Source: Chryseosolibacter sp964563295 (GTDB taxonomy: Bacteria; Bacteroidota; Bacteroidia; Cytophagales; Cyclobacteriaceae). Taken from it: 26,384 nucleotides of DNA. The stretch covers positions 1 through 26,384 of the forward strand of contig CAZLWX010000047.1 in the NCBI GenBank assembly GCA_964563295.1. Direction: 5' to 3'. The first letter of the stretch is position 1. Each line of letters starts with the position of its first letter. Of this stretch, positions 21,982 through 26,384 are shown piece after piece. Both the position numbers and the translations under genes were made by a program. A model generated the notes under the pieces. The model did not search any database. It was not told the DNA's origin and was given only the letters and a program-made list of their open reading frames with translations.

Positions 21982-24900
21982 TTATTGTTTTACCCATTTG
22001 ACTGCGTCCGCATAGACGTTCCGCAGCTCGCAGTCGTCGGTAAGCGTAATACTTCCACCGGTTTTTGTGAAATAGTACGAACCCAGGTAATTCCAACCCG
22101 GTTCGGCATTGGTGATGTTGAAATTGATGACATCTGTGCCGTCGGCGTTGTTCACGATGTAGTGGTAGTTATACTGCGTGTTATCGTTGCGGCCTACATA
22201 CTCGTTTTGATTTTTTCCGCGCATGTACACATAGAGGTCATAGAAACCATCCTCCTCGAGTTGAGGACTCCATGTCGCAATTTTTTCGCCATTGCCCGAT
22301 CGTGTAAAGTGCGCCGATCGGATAACTCGCCCGTAGAAGTCAGAATCCGTCGTCGGATACCATTGCGAGTACGCGCCGGACCAGTTTCCGTAATATTTAC
22401 GGTCTGGAGGATTTCGGCTGTCGAGATAGGCCCTCAGCATCGTTGGGGAGATGGGACTGAAAGTTGTGAATCCTTCATCTTCGTTGTCAACGATAATCTC
22501 CTGACCGTTTGGCCCGGTGTCATCAACAATGCGCTCGCCCTCGAACAAGATCTGCCTCTCAGGCTTGGGTAGCGCACTCAATGACACATCGATTACGGAT
22601 GGGATATTCTTCGAGACAAGGGTATTGATCGCCACCGTGTTCGGCTTTTCATCGAGCACAAAGCCGAGAAGGCGGGTTTCGCCTTGCTTGATCAATGATA
22701 GCTGCCCCGGATCTTCCTCCACAACTTCTTCATTGACCTTGGCGTAGTAGTAGTCATCATCTTCAGCCTGGGCCTGGTTGAACTTGACCTGTATCAGGCC
22801 GTCGCTTTCTCCGGAATTCTTTGCTTTGATGAGAACCTGATACCGCTTCCGGTCGCCATCCATGATTTCATACTTTTGAACATCCTGGATTTCAAACGCG
22901 GGTTGAGAAGTTTCTGAGTAAACCTTCCGGATGATCGGATCAATGTCAACATTAAATGCGGAGAAGACTTCCTTTCGGAAAGCTGCGTAGGAGACCAGTT
23001 CATGCTGATGACTGTTTACCCAGTCAGTCAGGAACGACTTGAACCTGGCTTCTCCAATGAGATGACCCAGATAAGCAAATAGATATTCGCTCTTGAGGGC
23101 AACTGACTTTTGGAGCTTGTTGAAAGGTGCGTTGATCAGAATTTCATTCATCGCTGACTTCCTCATCAGGCTGTTGCACTCTTCAGTGAACGAAATGCCG
23201 TTGATGCTCCTGGAATAATCATTTCTCTTTTGTTTGTCGTCCCTGAGGTACGTTGCGATACTTCGGTTGAGAAGAGGCCATTGCTGACTGACGACGCCCG
23301 AGTTAAAATCATAATAGATGGGAAATATCGAATAGTCCGGTTCATCGGTCTTGAGCCCATCCCAGACCCACGTAGTTCCGATTTGTTTGGTGAAAACTTT
23401 CTTCAGCAAATCGTTGAAAACATTGGCCTGCTTTTGCTTTGCCGTCAGAGCCTGGTTTGCCCGGGCCGCTTGTCTGTCCATGTCACGCAACTGCCTGCGG
23501 AAATCAAACTGCCGGATCTGACCGCCCTCTTCCGGCCAAAAGACCATTTCCGGTTGCAAATAGGCTTGATGGTTTTCATAGATCTTATTGTAAGCAGTGA
23601 AATGGATGGGTACTTCGACAAACTGCAAGCGGCTGAATGGATAGGAGAGTTGTTGGGCGTCTTCATACTCATTGACGACATCGGTGATCAGGTAGCTGAG
23701 GGTGTCGGCAAGCAGGCCGAGATGCTTGCTGAAAATGTCGTGGTCGGGATAGTAAAGTACTGAATAAGTTATACTGTCGACGCTGATCTCCTTCTTCTCG
23801 TAAGTTCCGGCGATGAGAGAGATTTGAGGAAGGGGATGTTCTGGCCTGAAATGATAGGTGTTGCCAGTAATGGTGAGGGCTCCCTGGGAAATGGCAGTCT
23901 GGCCCTCCGGGACAGTGACACTCAGCTCAAATTGAATAAACCCCTTGCGTCCCACACCCGGCGAAGTCCGGTTGAAGCCGATTCTGGCTTCGGGGTACCA
24001 CGCTACGTCATTGGTCAACAACAGGTACCCCGGTTCCTGGAAAGCATATTTCTTCCAGAGTGCGAAGACGAAGTACTCGTACCTGGACTCGACTCGTTCC
24101 TGGTCGACTTCCAGGTGAGCGGCAGCTTCAATGATACGACCATGATATTTCATGCGCACGCGAAGGGAGTCACCGGGAGCCACCCGTTGAACAATGGCGG
24201 CGATCTGCAACTCCCGGATGGCGTTTACGTGCTCGTCATTGACGAACACCTCATCGACGACCAAACCGGGATTCAATGTGAAGAAAATCGTATCGAGGGA
24301 TGCATCGGTGTTATTCCTGATCAGCATTTCAGAGGTAGTCGCCAGGGTCTGACCGTTCCATTGCAAATCGATGGTGTGCTTCACCATGTCGGCGTTGGGT
24401 ACGTTGGCCCATCTACTATTGACAGCAACCATCTCCTGACGCAATGAAATCGGGGCCTGGCGCATGTCCACAAGCTTGATCATGATGATAGAAGCCACGG
24501 CCAACAAGGCGATGCCAAAAGTCGCGGTGACCTTTCGTGAATGGGGATGACTCGCCAGCCGGTCAAGGAAAAACGCCGTAAGGAACAGGAATGCGATCCC
24601 CGTCAGGAAGTAAAAACCCCTCTGCCACAGAGCAAATTCGATATCGACAAAACCGGTAATCTCGGAAGCAAACATCGAGATTCGAAAGGCGAGAAAATCC
24701 TGGATGTTGGAAAAAGCATCGAAGTAGTAAATGATTAAAAAGCCGGCGCTGCCAATAAGCAGCACGATCGAGATCGGTTGATTCCTGACTATCGTGACCA
24801 GGAGAAAGGAGATTCCCGTAGCGAAGATGATAGTCGGGACACTTGTCAGCAGTGGATAAATGACAAACGCCAAAGGGTTGACGGTGGCGATGGGGTTGGT

Positions 24901-25302
24901 AAGGCCGACAATCAAAGGAATGCAGAGCAAAGCTGCATCGAGGAGGAGAAAAACTTTGAAAACCGCCAGTGCTTTCCCAAAGACGTAGTCGAGGTTGGTG
25001 ATCGGTCTAACGAAGAAGACTTCGTTTGTGTCGAGCTTTTTGTCTTTCTTGATTAAGCCCGTGGCCAGGAAGATGATGGCGGCGACCTGGGGTACGCTGA
25101 TCATCACCAGGGTCGTGTAGGGAAGCATCCAGCCGTTCATCAGCTGATCCGAGTCAGGAGAATCCAGTAGTGAGAAAACCGCCAGGTTGAAAATGGTGAC
25201 AAAACCAACACCGATTAAGGCGACAATTCGGAAAAACCAGTTTCGCGAAAGCACTTTTGCCTCGAATGATGAAATGGTCAGTATGTTGGTGATGGACATC
25301 AT
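21982..25302 (-). CDS. ABC permease with degenerate M1-like region and C-terminal golvesin-type domain
   Basis: This 1106-residue protein has about seven N-terminal membrane helices (to roughly residue 280), an ABC-2-type permease half. Next comes a large extracytoplasmic region related to the M1 part of Bacteroidetes ABC-permease/peptidase fusions. There is no HExxH motif anywhere, so it cannot be a zinc peptidase of that class; WPLLNRSIATYL and the helical YLFAYLGHLIGEARFKSFL follow where the catalytic part would be. Residues about 970-1106 match the golvesin/Xly-type carbohydrate-binding-like domain: YYGNWSGAYSQWYP, IATWSPQLEEDGFYDLYVYM, PGWNYLGSYYF and VYADAVKWV. The start overlaps the ATPase stop by 4 bp (ATGA), so the two are coupled. 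A binding rather than cleaving role for the external part is inference. Confidence 0.87.
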   Translation of the reverse strand: MMSITNILTISSFEAKVLSRNWFFRIVALIGVGFVTIFNLAVFSLLDSPDSDQLMNGWMLPYTTLVMISVPQVAAIIFLATGLIKKDKKLDTNEVFFVRPITNLDYVFGKALAVFKVFLLLDAALLCIPLIVGLTNPIATVNPLAFVIYPLLTSVPTIIFATGISFLLVTIVRNQPISIVLLIGSAGFLIIYYFDAFSNIQDFLAFRISMFASEITGFVDIEFALWQRGFYFLTGIAFLFLTAFFLDRLASHPHSRKVTATFGIALLAVASIIMIKLVDMRQAPISLRQEMVAVNSRWANVPNADMVKHTIDLQWNGQTLATTSEMLIRNNTDASLDTIFFTLNPGLVVDEVFVNDEHVNAIRELQIAAIVQRVAPGDSLRVRMKYHGRIIEAAAHLEVDQERVESRYEYFVFALWKKYAFQEPGYLLLTNDVAWYPEARIGFNRTSPGVGRKGFIQFELSVTVPEGQTAISQGALTITGNTYHFRPEHPLPQISLIAGTYEKKEISVDSITYSVLYYPDHDIFSKHLGLLADTLSYLITDVVNEYEDAQQLSYPFSRLQFVEVPIHFTAYNKIYENHQAYLQPEMVFWPEEGGQIRQFDFRRQLRDMDRQAARANQALTAKQKQANVFNDLLKKVFTKQIGTTWVWDGLKTDEPDYSIFPIYYDFNSGVVSQQWPLLNRSIATYLRDDKQKRNDYSRSINGISFTEECNSLMRKSAMNEILINAPFNKLQKSVALKSEYLFAYLGHLIGEARFKSFLTDWVNSHQHELVSYAAFRKEVFSAFNVDIDPIIRKVYSETSQPAFEIQDVQKYEIMDGDRKRYQVLIKAKNSGESDGLIQVKFNQAQAEDDDYYYAKVNEEVVEEDPGQLSLIKQGETRLLGFVLDEKPNTVAINTLVSKNIPSVIDVSLSALPKPERQILFEGERIVDDTGPNGQEIIVDNEDEGFTTFSPISPTMLRAYLDSRNPPDRKYYGNWSGAYSQWYPTTDSDFYGRVIRSAHFTRSGNGEKIATWSPQLEEDGFYDLYVYMRGKNQNEYVGRNDNTQYNYHYIVNNADGTDVINFNITNAEPGWNYLGSYYFTKTGGSITLTDDCELRNVYADAVKWVKQ

Positions 25303-26189
25303 AGCAGCGACACACCCAATTCATTTTCCATAAAGTACACATAAGCATGCTCGAGGTTGGGATTCGCGCTTCTTGCGGCAGGGTGGGGGCGATCGTCAGC
25401 GATCAGCTGTACCTCCCATTTCCCATCCACCGGGATCGTGGAGACTACCGGATACTTCGTTTTGATCGAGTAGAATTCTTCGTCGTTCAGTGTGATCTGC
25501 CAGACGTAACCGCGAACGCGCTCGATCATCGCTTCGGGGGACCCTTTGAACGCTACTTCGCCCCGATTGAGCATTGCCATATGATGACAGGTACTGCTGA
25601 TGTCGCCGACGATATGGGTCGAAAGTATGATGGTGACATCCTTTTGACTGAGGTCGGACAAAATGTTCCTGAACCGGATACGTTCTTCGGGATCAAGGCC
25701 CGTGGTCGGTTCGTCGATCACCAGCAATCTCGGCTCGCCAATGAGTGCCTGGGCTATTCCAAGCCGCCGCTTCATGCCTCCTGAGAGTTTGTTGGCCATT
25801 CGCTCGCGAACCTCCAGGAGGCCGACCTGGTCGAGCAACTCGTCGACCCTTTCAAGACGGGCTTTTCGTTTCAGCGATGTCGAAAGCTGAGCGGCGTAAT
25901 CGAGAAACTCCCATGTCTTCAGTTTGGAGAAGAATGTGAAGTCCTGCGGCAAATACCCGATTTGTTTCCGGATGGCATTGCGGTGTTTGTTGATGTCGAG
26001 TCCATCCATGACGATTTGCCCGGAAGTCGCTTTCTGAACGGTGACGAGGATTCTCATAAAGCTCGACTTGCCGGCGCCGTTGGGACCGAGCAATCCGAAC
26101 ATACCGCTGCCGATGGTCAGGTTTACGTCCTTGACTGCGGCGTGGCCGTTGGGGTAAATCTTGCACAACCCGGAGATCTCGATGTTCAT
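25299..26189 (-). CDS. ABC transporter ATP-binding protein, first gene of the ABC-RND cluster
   Basis: This 296-residue ATPase has A-loop Y12, Walker A GPNGAGKSS starting at 35, Q-loop GYLPQDF, signature SGGMKRR, Walker B LLVIDEPTTGLDP and STHIVGD with the switch histidine. A C-terminal extension of about 80 residues ends in HAYVYFMENELGVSLL. It aligns without gaps through Walker A with the ATPase at 5678, so the two operons are probably related by duplication. It overlaps the golvesin-type permease gene by 4 bp and should energise that protein. The operator lies 30 bp upstream, making this the likely first gene of a 15.4-kb transcript. Confidence 0.92.
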   Translation of the reverse strand: MNIEISGLCKIYPNGHAAVKDVNLTIGSGMFGLLGPNGAGKSSFMRILVTVQKATSGQIVMDGLDINKHRNAIRKQIGYLPQDFTFFSKLKTWEFLDYAAQLSTSLKRKARLERVDELLDQVGLLEVRERMANKLSGGMKRRLGIAQALIGEPRLLVIDEPTTGLDPEERIRFRNILSDLSQKDVTIILSTHIVGDISSTCHHMAMLNRGEVAFKGSPEAMIERVRGYVWQITLNDEEFYSIKTKYPVVSTIPVDGKWEVQLIADDRPHPAARSANPNLEHAYVYFMENELGVSLL

Positions 26190-26384
26190 TTTTTGGCAGC
26201 GTTTGCGATAAAGCTATCTAAAAGTACTTTGAAATGCAAAGTGTGGTCGGAGCTTTGTAAGGATTGCCGTTTCCATAGGGTAAGAAGTTCAGCCCTGATG
26301 GTATTTTGTCGTATCAGGTAGTGGAGTCTCATTGTCATGAATTTCCTGGCCGATTTTTTTGAGCGACGATGGGGATCAGTACAT
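26190..26384. other. Upstream region of the ABC-RND cluster
   Basis: The last 195 bp hold the operator described separately. A minus-strand frame stays open from the edge to a TGA overlapping the ATPase ATG, but it runs through the palindrome and its product is not recognisable, so I do not call it a gene. Confidence 0.4.
26219..26242 (-). promoter_or_regulatory. Palindromic operator with -7-like box, ABC-RND cluster
   Basis: The palindrome ACTTTG-AAATG-CAAAGT (26226-26242, plus-strand reading) overlaps AAAGTACTTT (26221-26230), as at 6627-6648. On the minus strand TACTTTTA (26226-26219) differs from TAnnTTTG by one base and lies 29 bases before the ATG at 26189. No clear -33 TTG is seen. 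Confidence 0.75.

Noticed and set aside
26185..26384. Minus-strand frame open from the right edge, ending in TGA that overlaps the ATPase ATG
   Set aside because: It reads through the operator palindrome and -7 box, gives an unfamiliar basic tail and has a better explanation as promoter region. It could still be the end of a gene outside the window.

Overview
The window most likely comes from a Cytophagales-type Bacteroidota (Bacteroidetes) genome. Three things point there: fused ABC-permease/M1-peptidase proteins, weak Shine-Dalgarno sequences throughout, and a TAnnTTTG-type -7 promoter box at the start of an ABC operon. The assignment rests on gene content and signals only, not on a marker gene.

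Left part (1-6.7 kb). The 5' end of an unrecognised minus-strand gene runs off the left edge. Next comes a plus-strand stand-alone 5'-3' exonuclease, whose start codon is preceded by an AAAC-type short repeat. It converges on a minus-strand MpaB/DUF2236-family oxygenase-like gene. Behind that is a two-gene minus-strand ABC unit: an ATPase and a 1215-residue permease fused to an M1-type metallopeptidase domain.

Middle (6.7-10.8 kb). This is a set of small accessory genes: a VOC protein, a conserved hypothetical, a DUF4256 protein and two SRPBCC/AHSA1 proteins, plus DoxX and an ArsR-type regulator. ArsR, one SRPBCC and DoxX form a tight operon with direct repeats upstream of arsR. The gaps here hold short-period repeats of two kinds (GGAACCC-like and AAACTTC/AAACTAC-like), which also occur at the left end.

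Right part (10.8-26.2 kb). One minus-strand seven-gene cluster covers 15.4 kb, in transcription order: ABC ATPase; ABC permease with a degenerate M1-like region and a C-terminal golvesin-type domain; TolC-like outer-membrane protein; lipoprotein periplasmic adaptor; RND pump A; RND pump B fused to a complete ABC ATPase; and a small ABC-2 permease. Junctions overlap by 4, 8 and 29 bp or are separated by 25-39 bp, so one transcript is likely. The fused ATPase is unusual. Compared with the two free ATPases in this window, it carries about 169 extra residues, with four predicted membrane helices, between the A-loop tyrosine and Walker A. The cluster encodes two ABC modules and an RND pair that could share one adaptor and one outer-membrane channel. 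I infer a hybrid ABC-RND envelope export machine with unknown substrate.

The two ABC operons, 20 kb apart, begin with nearly the same operator: ACTTTG-N5-CAAAGT overlapping AAAGTACTTT, placed on the -7 promoter box. They are therefore probably controlled by one regulator that is not encoded in the window.
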